Below are positions 10,917 to 21,477 of a stretch of DNA of 64,000 nt, one piece after another. The notes beneath the pieces were generated by a model. That model searched no databases. It worked only from the letters and a program-made list of their open reading frames with translations, and was not told where the DNA came from. Position numbers and translations under genes: made by a program. The DNA comes from Deltaproteobacteria bacterium (GTDB lineage: Bacteria > Desulfobacterota > Desulfobulbia > Desulfobulbales > JAJRZW01). The stretch's first letter is position 1. The number at the start of each line of letters is the position of its first letter. Where the stretch lies: assembly GCA_024275015.1 (NCBI GenBank), contig JAJRZW010000022.1:1-64000 (forward strand). The letters are read 5' to 3'.

Positions 10917-11120
10917 TAAGGGTTTCTGGTGGTTTCCTCCCCAGGCGGTTAACGCTGATACATCGTGGCATATTCTTTAATAATTTTAAGCGTATGCGAC
11001 ATTGTGGCAGTTGACGGAGTACTACATTTGGGAGTAAAAGAAATAGATATGGAAAATTAAAAATTTAATTAATTGCTTAATGATCCGTTTTAAAATGGAC
11101 TGTTTGTGGCGCATGAACGC

Positions 11121-11160
11121 GCCGGAGTTGAAAAGCCATGGACGGTTTTTTCAACGCTCT
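11121..11160. repeat. Family A fragment A2
   Basis: GCCGGAGTTGAAAAGCCATGGACGGTTTTTTCAACGCTCTG. Confidence 0.6.
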
Positions 11161-11225
11161 GTTTAAGGACAGCGATGGCCGGGTCGTTTGACCGGTTCTG
11201 GATTTCTTCAACCAAGGAGGATGTC

Positions 11226-13418
11226 ATGGCTTTTTCGAGGAGAAATTTTCTCAAATACGCCGCCATGTCCGCCGGGGGCACTCTGCTTGCTGAAACCCCG
11301 TTTCTCTCGGCCCGTGCCAGGGAGAAGGCCGAGGGCGGCAATGTGCGGTATGTGCCCACTACCTGCGAGATGTGCTTCTGGAAGTGCGGGGTGATCGCAA
11401 AGGTGGTTGGTGGCGAGGTGGTGAAGCTTGAGGGCAATCCGCTTCATCCCCAGAGCCGGGGGCGTTTATGCGCTCGCGGCCAGGCTGGTATCGGTCTGCT
11501 TTACGACAAGGACCGGCTAAAGGTCCCGATGATCCGCACCGGGCCCCGGGGCGAGAATCGTTATAAGCAGGCGAGCTGGGATGAGGCCCTGGGATATGTG
11601 GCGGATAAACTCAAGGGGGTTGAGGACAAATACGGCCCTGAGGCCGTGGCCCTGTTCGCCCACGGTTCTCCCGGCACCTATTTTAACAATGTCGTTCGGG
11701 GCATGGGTTCGGCCAATGTCGCCTACCCCTCTTTCGCCCAGTGTCTCGGCGCCCGTGAGGTTGCCTGGGAACTGACCTATGGCCAGGGGCCTAATTCAAC
11801 CTGTGAACGGGTCGATCTCGCCAACAGCCGGGTAATTGTCCTCTTCGGTACTCATCTCGGCGAGAACATGCATAATTCCCAGACCCAGGAATTCGCCGAG
11901 GCCGTGGGCCGCGGGGCCAAGATTATCTCGGTTGATCCGCGTTATTCAACCGCTGCCTCCAAGGCCTCCATGTGGCTGCCGATTAAGCCCGGCACTGACC
12001 TCGCCCTTCTTCTGACCTGGATCAATATCATCATTTCCGAGGGCTGGTACGACAAGGAGTATGTCGAAAAGTACACCACCGGCTTTGAAGAACTTAAAAA
12101 AGAGGTCAAGAGCTATACCCCTGCGTGGGCGGCACAGGAGACTGATCTCCCCATGCGCCAGATCGTCGAGTCGGTGCGTGATCTCGGTCGTTATGCCCCC
12201 AATGTCATGCTTCATCCCGGGCGGCATTTTTCCTGGCACGGCAATGATGTCCAGCGGGGGCGGGCGATGGCGATTGTCAACGCCCTGCTCGGGACCTGGG
12301 GTCGTCCTGGCGGTATCTGGTTGCCGCCCAAGGTCAACCTCGCCGGTTTCAGTGAGAATCCGGAACATCCCAAGGCCAATAAGGACGCGGTGGTGTTCGG
12401 CGATTATCCCTTTGCCGGCGGCGAGGGCCTGACCCAGGTATTGCGGGAGACGACGATCAAGGGTGATCCTTACCCGATCAAGGCCTGGATCGTCGCCGGC
12501 ACCAACCTGATCAAGACCATGCCTAAACCTGATTTGACCCGCAGGGCCATCGACAACCTCGATCTTCTGGTCGCGGTGGACGTAATGCCCACCGACACGG
12601 TGATGATGGCCGATGTCATCCTCCCCGAGGCTACTTACCTTGAGCGTCACGACGGTCTTTTTACCATCACCACCCGCGAGGCCGGGATCGCGCTCAGACA
12701 GCCGGCTGTCGCCCCCATGTACCAGTCGAAACCGGCCTGGTGGATCGGCAGTGAACTGTGCAAGAAGATGGGCCTTGAACAATACGCGGTCAAGGATACC
12801 TGGGAGGGGCGGATGCGTCGTCAGGCAAAGAAGTGGGGGATAGGTTTCGACGAGCTTGCCGACACCGGCTATGTCGCCATCCCTGGCAGTGCCGCCCCTT
12901 ATATCACCGCCACTAATCAGCCAGTGTTCAAGACCCCGTCGAAGAAGATCGAGCTGGTCAGCTCCGAGCTTGAGGAAGAGGATTTTGACGTCATCCCCAA
13001 ATACGAGCCCATCGAACAGCCGAAAAAAGGGGAGTATCGGCTTCTTTACGGTCGCAGTCCGGTCCATACCTTTACCCGGACGGTCAACAATCAGTGGCTG
13101 TGGGAATTAAAGAAGGAGAACGAGGTCTGGCTTAACAAGAAAGAGGCCGATCGTATTGGGGTTAAAAACGGCGAGATCGTCCGTCTTGAGAATCAGGACC
13201 GGGTCGTAAGCGAGCCGGTCAGGGTCAGGGCCACGGAAAGGATCCGCCGTGACTGTGTCTTCATGATCCACGGTTTCGGCCAGCATTCCCCGGCCATGAG
13301 CAGGGCCTACAATCGTGGCGCCGATGACCAGAAGCTTATAACCAGATACAAGGTGGACCCCATATGCGGCTCGACCGGGATGCGGGTCAACTTTGTCAAG
13401 ATAATCAAGGAGGCCTGA
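11226..13418 (+). CDS. Molybdopterin oxidoreductase catalytic subunit, polysulfide/thiosulfate reductase-like (Tat-exported)
   Basis: Tat signal MAFSRRNFLKYAAMSAGG; 4Fe-4S motif CEMCFWKCGV...GRLCARGQ; MoCo-binding domains; followed by 4-cluster ferredoxin and NrfD-like subunits. Confidence 0.9.
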   Translation: MAFSRRNFLKYAAMSAGGTLLAETPFLSARAREKAEGGNVRYVPTTCEMCFWKCGVIAKVVGGEVVKLEGNPLHPQSRGRLCARGQAGIGLLYDKDRLKVPMIRTGPRGENRYKQASWDEALGYVADKLKGVEDKYGPEAVALFAHGSPGTYFNNVVRGMGSANVAYPSFAQCLGAREVAWELTYGQGPNSTCERVDLANSRVIVLFGTHLGENMHNSQTQEFAEAVGRGAKIISVDPRYSTAASKASMWLPIKPGTDLALLLTWINIIISEGWYDKEYVEKYTTGFEELKKEVKSYTPAWAAQETDLPMRQIVESVRDLGRYAPNVMLHPGRHFSWHGNDVQRGRAMAIVNALLGTWGRPGGIWLPPKVNLAGFSENPEHPKANKDAVVFGDYPFAGGEGLTQVLRETTIKGDPYPIKAWIVAGTNLIKTMPKPDLTRRAIDNLDLLVAVDVMPTDTVMMADVILPEATYLERHDGLFTITTREAGIALRQPAVAPMYQSKPAWWIGSELCKKMGLEQYAVKDTWEGRMRRQAKKWGIGFDELADTGYVAIPGSAAPYITATNQPVFKTPSKKIELVSSELEEEDFDVIPKYEPIEQPKKGEYRLLYGRSPVHTFTRTVNNQWLWELKKENEVWLNKKEADRIGVKNGEIVRLENQDRVVSEPVRVRATERIRRDCVFMIHGFGQHSPAMSRAYNRGADDQKLITRYKVDPICGSTGMRVNFVKIIKEA

Positions 13419-13419
13419 T

Positions 13420-13977
13420 ATGCCCAAATACGCCATGGTCATTGACCAGTCAAGATGTGTCGGCTGCATGGCATGTGTGGTGGCGTGCAAGCGTGAAAAC
13501 CATGTGCCGCCGGAACAATACCGTACTCGGGTACTCGAGATGGTGAACGGCGAGTTCCCCAGACTCAAGAGTGAGATGCGTTCGGAATTATGCAATCATT
13601 GCGACCACGCCCCATGTGTAACCGTCTGTCCCACCGGCGCTTCCCATAAGGAGGATGACGGCACGGTCCAGATCGACCGCAGGAAATGTGTCGGCTGCAA
13701 GGCCTGTATTGCCGCCTGCCCCTATAACGCCCGTTATATCAACGAGGAACACGGTTACGCTGACAAATGTTCCTTCTGTCAGCACCGGCTCCGGGCCGGT
13801 AAAAAACCCGCCTGTGTTGCCACCTGTATCGGGCAATCAAGGATATTCGGCGATATCGACGACCCCAACAGCGAGGTCAGTCGGATGTTGCGGGACAACA
13901 GTTACCGGGTATTGAAGAAGGCGGCCGGAACCCGGCCCAATGTCTATTACATCAATCAATTTCCCAAAAAATCATAA
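13420..13977 (+). CDS. 4Fe-4S ferredoxin subunit (PsrB/PhsB-like)
   Basis: CVGCMACVVACKREN, CNHCDHAPCVTVCPTGA, CVGCKACIAACPYNARYI, CSFCQHRLRAGKKPACVATC. Confidence 0.93.
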   Translation: MPKYAMVIDQSRCVGCMACVVACKRENHVPPEQYRTRVLEMVNGEFPRLKSEMRSELCNHCDHAPCVTVCPTGASHKEDDGTVQIDRRKCVGCKACIAACPYNARYINEEHGYADKCSFCQHRLRAGKKPACVATCIGQSRIFGDIDDPNSEVSRMLRDNSYRVLKKAAGTRPNVYYINQFPKKS

Positions 13978-13989
13978 GGAGGAAGGACC

Positions 13990-14967
13990 ATGGAATTGAC
14001 CATTACCGGCGCCAACGCCATCACCTTCCCGATCCTGCACATCTGGGACTGGCGGGTGGCCATTTATTTATTCCTGGGCGGTCTGACCGGCGGGCTCATG
14101 ACCATGAGCGCGGTGGCCAACCTCCGCCCCGGCAAGGTGGTCCCCAGGGATCAGCCATGCTGCTGGCGGATTCCGCTCATCGCCCCGATTCTGCTGTCGC
14201 TCGGGATGTTTTTCCTCTTTCTTGACCTTGAGCTGAAAAGCCACATGTTCTGGTTCTACCTGACCTTCCAGCCCCTTTCGCCCATGAGCTGGGGGTCGTG
14301 GCTCCTTATCCTTATCTATCCCCCGATGATTCTCTACGCCTTCGCGGTTCTTCCCGATGAGCTGAAGTCAGGGATGGCTGACGGCTTTATCAAGAGATTT
14401 GCCGACAGGATGCGGCCGCATCTGCTGCGGCTGGCGCGGATCAACTTTGTCTGCGGGATTCTGCTGGCCATTTATACCGGCATTCTCCTGAGTACCTTTG
14501 TCGCCCGGCCCCTGTGGAACTCGGCGATCCTGCCGGTGCTGTTTCTGGTCAGCGGTATGAGTACAGGCACCGCGCTGATGATCATCATGGCCCGCAAGAA
14601 CGAGGTGAAACTCTTTTTTACCAAGGTCGATATCTGGCTGATCTTCACCGAGATCATGGTGTTGCTGCTCCTTTTTTACGGGCATTACACCTCCGACGCC
14701 GTGCACAGGCTCGCGATCATGCCCTTTTTCAACACCTCGCACCAGTTCTTTCCCTACTTTCTCAGTATTGTCTTTTTAGGGATATTTCTCCCCCTGGCGA
14801 TTGTGTTGAAGTTTCTTGAGGTCACCGGCGATCATTCGGTTGAACTGACTCCGTCGGGCAAGTTTCTGATGAACGCCAGCGCCGTCCTTGTGCTCCTCGG
14901 GGGGCTGGTGGTTCGTTTCGCACTGGTCTACGCCGGTCAGCTTTCCGGTTACGGCGGGATCATGTGA
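13990..14967 (+). CDS. NrfD/PsrC-like membrane quinone-interacting subunit
   Basis: Polytopic membrane protein, WDWRVAIYLFLGGLTGGLMTMSAVA; third gene of operon. Confidence 0.9.
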   Translation: MELTITGANAITFPILHIWDWRVAIYLFLGGLTGGLMTMSAVANLRPGKVVPRDQPCCWRIPLIAPILLSLGMFFLFLDLELKSHMFWFYLTFQPLSPMSWGSWLLILIYPPMILYAFAVLPDELKSGMADGFIKRFADRMRPHLLRLARINFVCGILLAIYTGILLSTFVARPLWNSAILPVLFLVSGMSTGTALMIIMARKNEVKLFFTKVDIWLIFTEIMVLLLLFYGHYTSDAVHRLAIMPFFNTSHQFFPYFLSIVFLGIFLPLAIVLKFLEVTGDHSVELTPSGKFLMNASAVLVLLGGLVVRFALVYAGQLSGYGGIM

Positions 14968-15026
14968 TATTTATCTCTCGATTTCAGGATTATTTAATCC
15001 GGCAAAATCGACGGCGGTTAAAAATA

Positions 15027-15062
15027 AAAAGGGGGACTGGTTGTGAAGCCGTCCCCCCTTTT
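15027..15062 (+). terminator. Rho-independent terminator candidate after NrfD-like gene
   Basis: AAAAGGGGGAC...GTCCCCCCTTTT. Confidence 0.75.
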
Positions 15063-15220
15063 GTATCTCCGGCAGTATTTTTTGTGGAATTTAAATGTCC
15101 TTTGAATTTGACAGTTGTAGTTTCAGGGAATATCTTGAATTCTTGAGCGTTACGAGGGGAAAATCGGTGCGACCCCTTTGATTCCGGCATATTCGCTGTT
15201 TCAAATTGCGTGACGCCTCG

Positions 15221-15330
15221 CAGGCCGTTGAAAAAGCCGTCCATGGCTTTTTCAATTCCGGTTGGCCAAAACAAGTTTCGGCCAACCTTTCGATTTCACC
15301 GGATTTTCAACCTGGCAAAATCGGCGGCGT
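15221..15330. repeat. Family A element, copy A3 (right end missing)
   Basis: CAGGCCGTTGAAAAAGCCGTCCATGGCTTTTTCAATTCCGGTTGGCCAAAACAAGTTTCGGCCAACC...AAAATCGGCGGCG. Confidence 0.88.
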
Positions 15331-15365
15331 ATATTGATGATTTTATTCCCGGGAGATTTATTTAT

Positions 15366-15782
15366 ATGGCAGACAGAAAAAAGAAGGTTGAATCGATTAC
15401 CTCTGAGACCCCGATTTATCCCATCGGGGTGGCGGCGAAACTATTGAACCTTCACCCCCGGACCCTGCGGATATATGAGGATGAGGGGCTGATAAAACCC
15501 GTCATCAGCGGCAAAAGGCGGCTTTTTTCCGAACATGATCTGGTCTGGATCCGTTGCGTCCGGGCCATGATTCATGTTCAGGGTATAAGTATTCCGGGGA
15601 TAAAGCGTCTCCTTGAACTGGCGCCATGCTGGGAGATCAGGGAGTGCGGTGACCAGACGGCGGAGAATTGCCGGGCCGCGGTCGGGCTTTCCCTGGGGCC
15701 GGAGCTGCGGCGGCGGCGCGAGATCGGCCGGAGAAAATCAGGTGAAAGGATGTCCGCCTCATCAGGCGGCAACCTTGGTTGA
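15366..15782 (+). CDS. MerR-family transcriptional regulator with C-terminal CWEIxxCG motif
   Basis: YPIGVAAKLLNLHPRTLRIYEDEGLIKP...RLFSEHDLVWIRCVRAMI; C-terminal PCWEIRECGDQTAENC. Confidence 0.88.
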   Translation: MADRKKKVESITSETPIYPIGVAAKLLNLHPRTLRIYEDEGLIKPVISGKRRLFSEHDLVWIRCVRAMIHVQGISIPGIKRLLELAPCWEIRECGDQTAENCRAAVGLSLGPELRRRREIGRRKSGERMSASSGGNLG

Positions 15783-15841
15783 TTGGCGTAGCCGCAGACG
15801 ATTGCAGCTGTTTTTCCACTAAGCCGTCACGGATCCAGGAG

Positions 15842-17147
15842 TCAATAAAAAGATATTTCATCCAGCCAGATGGTGCCGTTGATTCCCGGCGGATTGCCGG
15901 ATTCGTTTACCTGCCAGTCCATTTTCTCGATCCGGCCCGGATCCATTACCTGATTGGTCCCTGACCGTCGCGCTTTTCTGCGGCCGAGGGCAAGGTCTCT
16001 GAAATCGATTGCTACCTTTTGCCAATTTTTTTTCACCGATGTCCTGGCGCCAGTTCTCCTCAGCGGGACTGCCCTTTTCGCTGTCATAGAGGACGAAGCG
16101 TACTGTCAGCGGTCTTGATGCCCGGAGACGGAATTTTCTTCCCCTGAACATGGAGAGGTCCCGTTTGCGGTTGTTCCTGATCGCGACGAACATCTTTTTT
16201 TTGCGGAGGTTTTCCACCCTGTTTACCCCCAGGGTAAAGTCCATGGCCAGGGATTGCCGGCTCAGGTTCGCGCCGTTTTCAGGGTCGACATAGACCCCCA
16301 TAAAGCCTTTTTCCCCGCGGCGGCCGCCCTGTCTTTTCCCCAGGTCCCAGCCGGTGAGTTTTTCGCCGACCTCAAAGGTGGCGTTGATATCCGCGAGGTC
16401 ACGCAGCTGTTCCCGGGAGGCCTCTGCCAGGGGACCGGACTGGTTGATCGCGGTGAGAATCAGGCCGGTCTCGGTGTTGATCAGTCGCAGGTTGGCGTGC
16501 CACCTGTCGCCGGTTCGGGTGAGACTGCCGGTGAGGATAAGGTCGGCGCCGAGGAGTTTGCCCACCTTTTTTGCCCCGGCCTGGTCCACAAGGCCGCTCT
16601 GGCTCAGGCTCAGTTCCCTGAGCACCGTTTTCAGCTGTTCACGTTCCAGAACCCGGAACTGCCCTGAGCGCACCAGGACGGTGGTGACTTCTTCCTGGAC
16701 ATAACGGCTGATGTCATTATTGCCGCCGCTGTTGATCACGGTGAAATCGGTGATCGCGATGGTCTTGCGCCTGAGGTAGATCCGGACGGTTCTTCCCGGA
16801 ATAATCTCTTTGCCGCCCCTGGGGATCCGGGCGAGAACCAGGTCTCCGGCCAGGCGTTCGACGATAAGTTCACTTGTGCCGATCCGGGTGCTCTTCCCCT
16901 CGATAAGATAGGTGTCGTTGATTATTCCCCGGGCCAGTTTCAGCGCCAGCCTGCCCCGGGTGTCGAATGGCGGTTTTTGCACCCGCATGGTGACCATGGC
17001 GTTGTCCCGTTTTTCTATATCGGCGTTGAGGGAGAAGACCGTGGCGCTGAAACCCCTGGCTGTCGGCGGGGACGCGGTCGGGGTACAGGCATTGAGAATG
17101 AGAGCGATGAAGATCGCGCCTGACAGACAGGGGAACGGTCTGGGCAT
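15842..17147 (-). CDS. CsgG/FlgO-like lipoprotein with C-terminal carbohydrate-binding-like region; reading frame interrupted at an A8 tract (T8 on +, 16026-16033)
   Basis: Lipobox LILNAC; ITDFTVINSGGNNDISRYVQEEVTTVLVRSGQFRVLEREQL...GADLILTGSLTRTGDRWHANLRLINTETG; C-terminal part NWQKVAIDFRDL...DWQVNESGNPPGINGTIWLDEISFY is in the adjacent frame. Confidence 0.7.
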
Positions 17148-17205
17148 TGGTTTTCTCCCTGAGGGGTAATTGACAAGGCGCGTGTCTGGGGTCCCGGCCG
17201 CGTCA

Positions 17206-18015
17206 TCAGTTTTTTTTCTGTAAAAGCCACAGGCACCAGCGTTCCCGGCGGCGGCGGGCAATGAACTTCGGCGTCGGCGTCGGCAGGGTGGCCATGAGTT
17301 CCTCTTCCATCGCCGGGATGAAACCGGCGAGGAGATACCAGCGTCCCTGCCAGAATTTTCTTTCTTTGAACAGGTCGAGGAGAAGGGCGTGGTAGAGATT
17401 GGCCACCACCAGATCGAAGGTATCGGTATCCGGGGCCTCGTTCCTGAGATCGGTTTCACGGATCCTGATCGCAACCCCGTTATCGGCGGCGTTTTTTGCC
17501 GCAACCTCGCAGGCGAGGGGGTTGTTATCCATGGCGACTATATTTTTGATGCCGCGTTTTGCCGCGGCAATGGAAAGAATGCCGGTGCCGCAGCCGAGGT
17601 CGAGGACGCTGTTTATCTCCGGGGCCTGTCCGAGAAGATCGAGCATGGTCTCAAGGGCGAGACGGGTCGAGGGGTGAAAGCCGCTGCCGAAGACGACACT
17701 GGGGTCGATCTTGACATCGGCGGCGGTTTCCTCCCATACCGGGGCAAAGGTCATGTTCTCGCAGGTGAACGACTGCGCCATCAGCCCCGCCTCCCAGTCG
17801 GTAAAGCTCATGTCGGCCTGGTAGATTACCTCGGCGTTTTTCATGGCGCATAAATCCTTGATCTCCCGGTCGCGGTCATGGTGGAAAAAGAGGATGGCGG
17901 AGCCGTCCTCGATCCAGCCGCCGATATAGTCGGGATCATCGATTGTCGGCATGACCGGCAGAGTCAGGTGATAGACAAAAAGACGATGGTAACGTTTATG
18001 GGGGGGGATGAGCAT
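17206..18015 (-). CDS. prmA: Ribosomal protein L11 methyltransferase-like
   Basis: DPSVVFGSGFHPSTRLALETM, VLDLGCGTGILSIAAAKRG, DLVVANLYHALL. Confidence 0.88.
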   Translation of the reverse strand: MLIPPHKRYHRLFVYHLTLPVMPTIDDPDYIGGWIEDGSAILFFHHDRDREIKDLCAMKNAEVIYQADMSFTDWEAGLMAQSFTCENMTFAPVWEETAADVKIDPSVVFGSGFHPSTRLALETMLDLLGQAPEINSVLDLGCGTGILSIAAAKRGIKNIVAMDNNPLACEVAAKNAADNGVAIRIRETDLRNEAPDTDTFDLVVANLYHALLLDLFKERKFWQGRWYLLAGFIPAMEEELMATLPTPTPKFIARRRRERWCLWLLQKKN

Positions 18016-21000
18016 CGGTTATTGCCTGTATCGGGGGATCATGGGGCGTTGTTTTCAGGGCGAAGAGGTTTAGATCAACCCGGTCGCCGGGGCGGTCGAG
18101 GACCTCTTCATCAATGTCGGCGTCGGATTCCTTGAGGCGCAGACGTGAATCATTTATACCCCGGTTACGGAGAAATTGCATTACCCGCAGGCCCCGTTCC
18201 CGGCCCAGGTCCACGGTTCGGGTTTTCGTGGCCCGGCCCTGGCCGTCGGTCAGCGTGACTTCCATCAGGGGGCCGCTGCCGCTGAGTCTGATCCCCAGGC
18301 CCGGGCGGCGGTTAAGGGCGTCGGCGATCAGGACGAGGTTTTTCGCTGCTTCAGGGGAGATGGTGTTGTCCATTGAGGCGAAGCGGATAAATTCGTCCGG
18401 GATGCGGCCGCGGTCATCGACAAGGGTTGAGAACGGCACCACCGAGCTACGCAGGAGGAGGGTGCGGATTTTTTTGCCGACAAGCGGGTAGAGGCGGAAT
18501 CCATCGTGATTCACATTGGCGCTGAAGGGAAAGTCGATGTTGATGTCACCGGCGGGGTCGGTGAGCAGGGCCAGGGCGAACTTGAGGTCAAAGCGGCAGT
18601 CGGGATCGGAGACGGGGTCGAGGTCGCGGAGGGTCATCTGGGTGTCGGCGACCAATTGTCCCCGGCGCAGGCTGATTTTGCCCTGCCAGTCGCCTTCTCC
18701 GCTTCGGAGACTGAAGGCGGCCAGGCGGCAAAGCCACGGGGACACGGGGGCGAGGTCAAGGTCTTTCAAGGCAAAGGAGATATTGAATTCATCCTCGCCG
18801 TTGTTTCTGATCCCGGTCAGTCTGATATGGGTCGCGCCGCTGTTGCCGGAAAGGGGGCCGGCGCTGATCGCGGTCCGGCCGCTGAGGTCAATGGCGGTCA
18901 TCGCGCCCAGGTTTGAGATTTCACCGCGCTCCACCTCAAGGGCGAGATTGAGAGGGGGGGCGGGGGACCGGTCCTCCAATAACAGGCGGCTCGTCCCCAG
19001 ACGGAGACGGTCGATTTTCACCGTCGGCCTGTTATTGTTTTGGGCTCGCCATGGTCGCCGGCCGCTTTTTTTCCCTTCGCTCTCGCGGATGCGCATGGCG
19101 GCGCCGCTGACGCTGCCGTTTTTGATCCACAGGGCCGCGGGCGCGGCCGTGAGGCGGAAGTCGGTAAGGTTGAGATCCTTTATCGTCAGGGAGGTGGAGG
19201 ACGCGGGATCGCCGATCCTGATATCCCTTATCTCGGCCCGGCCGGTAAACCCCGGCGGAGAAAGGCTGACGCTGCCGATGGCGGAGAAATGCCCCGCTTC
19301 CGGGACGCGTGGGAACAGTTTTGTGGTAACGGCGGCAAGGATGCTCAGTGGCAGTTTTTTTACCTCGCAGGCGAAGGTGCCTTTTTTTGCCAGGAGTTTT
19401 TTTGTTTCCCCGGAGATATGGATCGTTCCCCCGTCCCCGGCGGTAGCGCTGATGTTTATCCGGGCCGGACCGGATGCGTCAGGGCCATTGGCCCGTATTT
19501 GTACCCGGTTCCAGGTGCCAAGGTCCGGATGTTGGCGCAGGGCCAGTTTTCCCCCGGCAAGGTCAATGTTGTGAAAAGTTAGCCCTTCCGCGGCGGTGAA
19601 GGTTGTTATTTCGTAGTCGGCAAGGTCAAGGGAGAATGCCGGGGCGCTGATATCGCCTAAGACTATCTCCCCCGCGCCGGGAGGATTACCGCTCCTGATA
19701 ATTCTCATGGCGGGGAAAATGAGGGTGGAACCGGCCGGGGTCGTGAGCTCAAGGCCGTTGATCGCGGCCGCGGTTATCGCGAGACCCGGCGTTGTTCCGG
19801 CGGCGTTTATTATGGTCGCGCTGATGCTGCGGGCGCGGCCGCGTTTCAGGATCAATCTTCCCGGCAGGGCGGGAATGTCGGCAAGATCAAGTCCCTGGCA
19901 TTCAAGTTCGGCGGTGAGTCCGCCCGCGGTCGGGATTGCGCCCTTGATCCGGATGGTCGTATGGCGGTTGAGGATCGCGGTGGCGGCGAATGGCGCCGGG
20001 TTCAGGCCGTGGCCGGGATATGAGATCAGGCTGAGATCAATGCCGGTAAAAGACAATTCCCCGTCTCCGGTTGCAAGTTTCCCCTGGTTGACGAGCAGGG
20101 TTCCGATCCGTACCGGAGGGGTGGCCGGGTGAAGGAGGAACTGTTTGATCCTTGCCCGGGTAAGAGTCACCTGGGGGCGGTTGATGATTATTTCGCTGAA
20201 ATTATAGCTCCGGGTCAGGGGGGAAAAAATGCCGCGGAAGCGGACTCCGGGAATATCTGTCCGGCCCTCCGCCCCTTCAAGGGCCAGGCCTTTTATTCGC
20301 CCGCCGCCGTTCAAACTCATGGTGGCGGCGTGGCCCCGGCGGATGCGGAACACGGTGTCGAAGTCGAGGTCGGCGATACCTCCGCTGATTTTTGTCCCCG
20401 GCAGCATTGGCAGGGAGGTGAGATGACGGACAAGGTCAAGGTGGGGGAGGCGGAGACGGAGGCGGGCCTCGATGCCGTCGCTGAGAATGATGCTTCTGCC
20501 TTTAAAATTTACCGGGGTCGAGTTAATGGTCGCGGCAAAGGTGGGGGTCAGCCATTCGCGGTTGTCGTTGTCGGCCGTGGTTCGGGTGTTGCTGAACAGG
20601 GGCAAGGTCAGGTTGATTTTTTCTATTCGTTTGACCGCCCGTTGAAAAACGGAGTGTTCGCGGGGTATGGACGGATTGGTCAACGGTCTGTTGAAATCAC
20701 GTCTCCGGCCGCTGTTGCCTGATTTCGGCCCCGGCCCGGCGGATATGATCAGGCCGTCGTGAATACTGATGTTTCTGAATATGTATGGCAGACGGGGATT
20801 TGCCGCGTTCAGACTGAGGAGGAATGAGAGCGGCGGCAGAGACGGGGGCAGGATCAGGCGGGGCTGATTGAGGCTGATCATTCTGAGGGCGAGGATCCCG
20901 CGGGCGATTCCCACCGGATCGGGAATGATATCAATCCGGTCGCAGCTGAAGTCCGGCATTCCGGTTCCCCGGATCTCAAGGCCTTTTATTCTTATTGATC

Positions 21001-21277
21001 CCGGTTTGAGACCAAAACCGACCCCGTTGATCATGACTTCGGCGTTCAGGCGTGCGGCCAGAAAGTGGGGCAGGACAATTTTCACCGAAAAATTCAGCAC
21101 GGCAACGGCGATTATGGCAATTCCGCTGACAAGGATCGCGGCCGCAAAGGCGAAGCGCAGCAGACGGCGCCAGGGGAATATGCCCCGTGACTTTTTTTTG
21201 GGTTTACGGGGCAGCAGCGGCGGACTGTCTGTCTTCGGCTGTCCTTCGGATGACGGGATTCCCCGACGTTTGCTCAT
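17996..21277 (-). CDS. Large DUF748/AsmA-like envelope protein with C-terminal OmpA-like region
   Basis: 1093 aa, N-terminal TM segment, repetitive beta-rich body, C-terminal ISPEAAKNLVLIADALNRRPGLGIRLSG..RGLRVMQFLRNRGINDSRLRL. Confidence 0.75.
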   Translation of the reverse strand: MSKRRGIPSSEGQPKTDSPPLLPRKPKKKSRGIFPWRRLLRFAFAAAILVSGIAIIAVAVLNFSVKIVLPHFLAARLNAEVMINGVGFGLKPGSIRIKGLEIRGTGMPDFSCDRIDIIPDPVGIARGILALRMISLNQPRLILPPSLPPLSFLLSLNAANPRLPYIFRNISIHDGLIISAGPGPKSGNSGRRRDFNRPLTNPSIPREHSVFQRAVKRIEKINLTLPLFSNTRTTADNDNREWLTPTFAATINSTPVNFKGRSIILSDGIEARLRLRLPHLDLVRHLTSLPMLPGTKISGGIADLDFDTVFRIRRGHAATMSLNGGGRIKGLALEGAEGRTDIPGVRFRGIFSPLTRSYNFSEIIINRPQVTLTRARIKQFLLHPATPPVRIGTLLVNQGKLATGDGELSFTGIDLSLISYPGHGLNPAPFAATAILNRHTTIRIKGAIPTAGGLTAELECQGLDLADIPALPGRLILKRGRARSISATIINAAGTTPGLAITAAAINGLELTTPAGSTLIFPAMRIIRSGNPPGAGEIVLGDISAPAFSLDLADYEITTFTAAEGLTFHNIDLAGGKLALRQHPDLGTWNRVQIRANGPDASGPARINISATAGDGGTIHISGETKKLLAKKGTFACEVKKLPLSILAAVTTKLFPRVPEAGHFSAIGSVSLSPPGFTGRAEIRDIRIGDPASSTSLTIKDLNLTDFRLTAAPAALWIKNGSVSGAAMRIRESEGKKSGRRPWRAQNNNRPTVKIDRLRLGTSRLLLEDRSPAPPLNLALEVERGEISNLGAMTAIDLSGRTAISAGPLSGNSGATHIRLTGIRNNGEDEFNISFALKDLDLAPVSPWLCRLAAFSLRSGEGDWQGKISLRRGQLVADTQMTLRDLDPVSDPDCRFDLKFALALLTDPAGDINIDFPFSANVNHDGFRLYPLVGKKIRTLLLRSSVVPFSTLVDDRGRIPDEFIRFASMDNTISPEAAKNLVLIADALNRRPGLGIRLSGSGPLMEVTLTDGQGRATKTRTVDLGRERGLRVMQFLRNRGINDSRLRLKESDADIDEEVLDRPGDRVDLNLFALKTTPHDPPIQAITDAHPPP

Positions 21278-21477
21278 GGGTTAAATCGCTTTCGCAATGG
21301 TTCGTGGATATGGAGACCCCAGAATCCGTGACGGATTCGAGATCCTTGATGAAACATCAGGTTTAATCACGCTATGTATGGTCTCGCTCACAAAAACACC
21401 CTGCTCCTTGTATATCGAAATTCTTACTTAGCCATCCAGTGAATTATGAGTCCATCAAGTATAATCTGATGTCGTTG

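Noticed and set aside
11946-13067. 373-aa minus-strand ORF opposite the Mo-oxidoreductase
   Set aside because: Antisense shadow of a well-supported gene.
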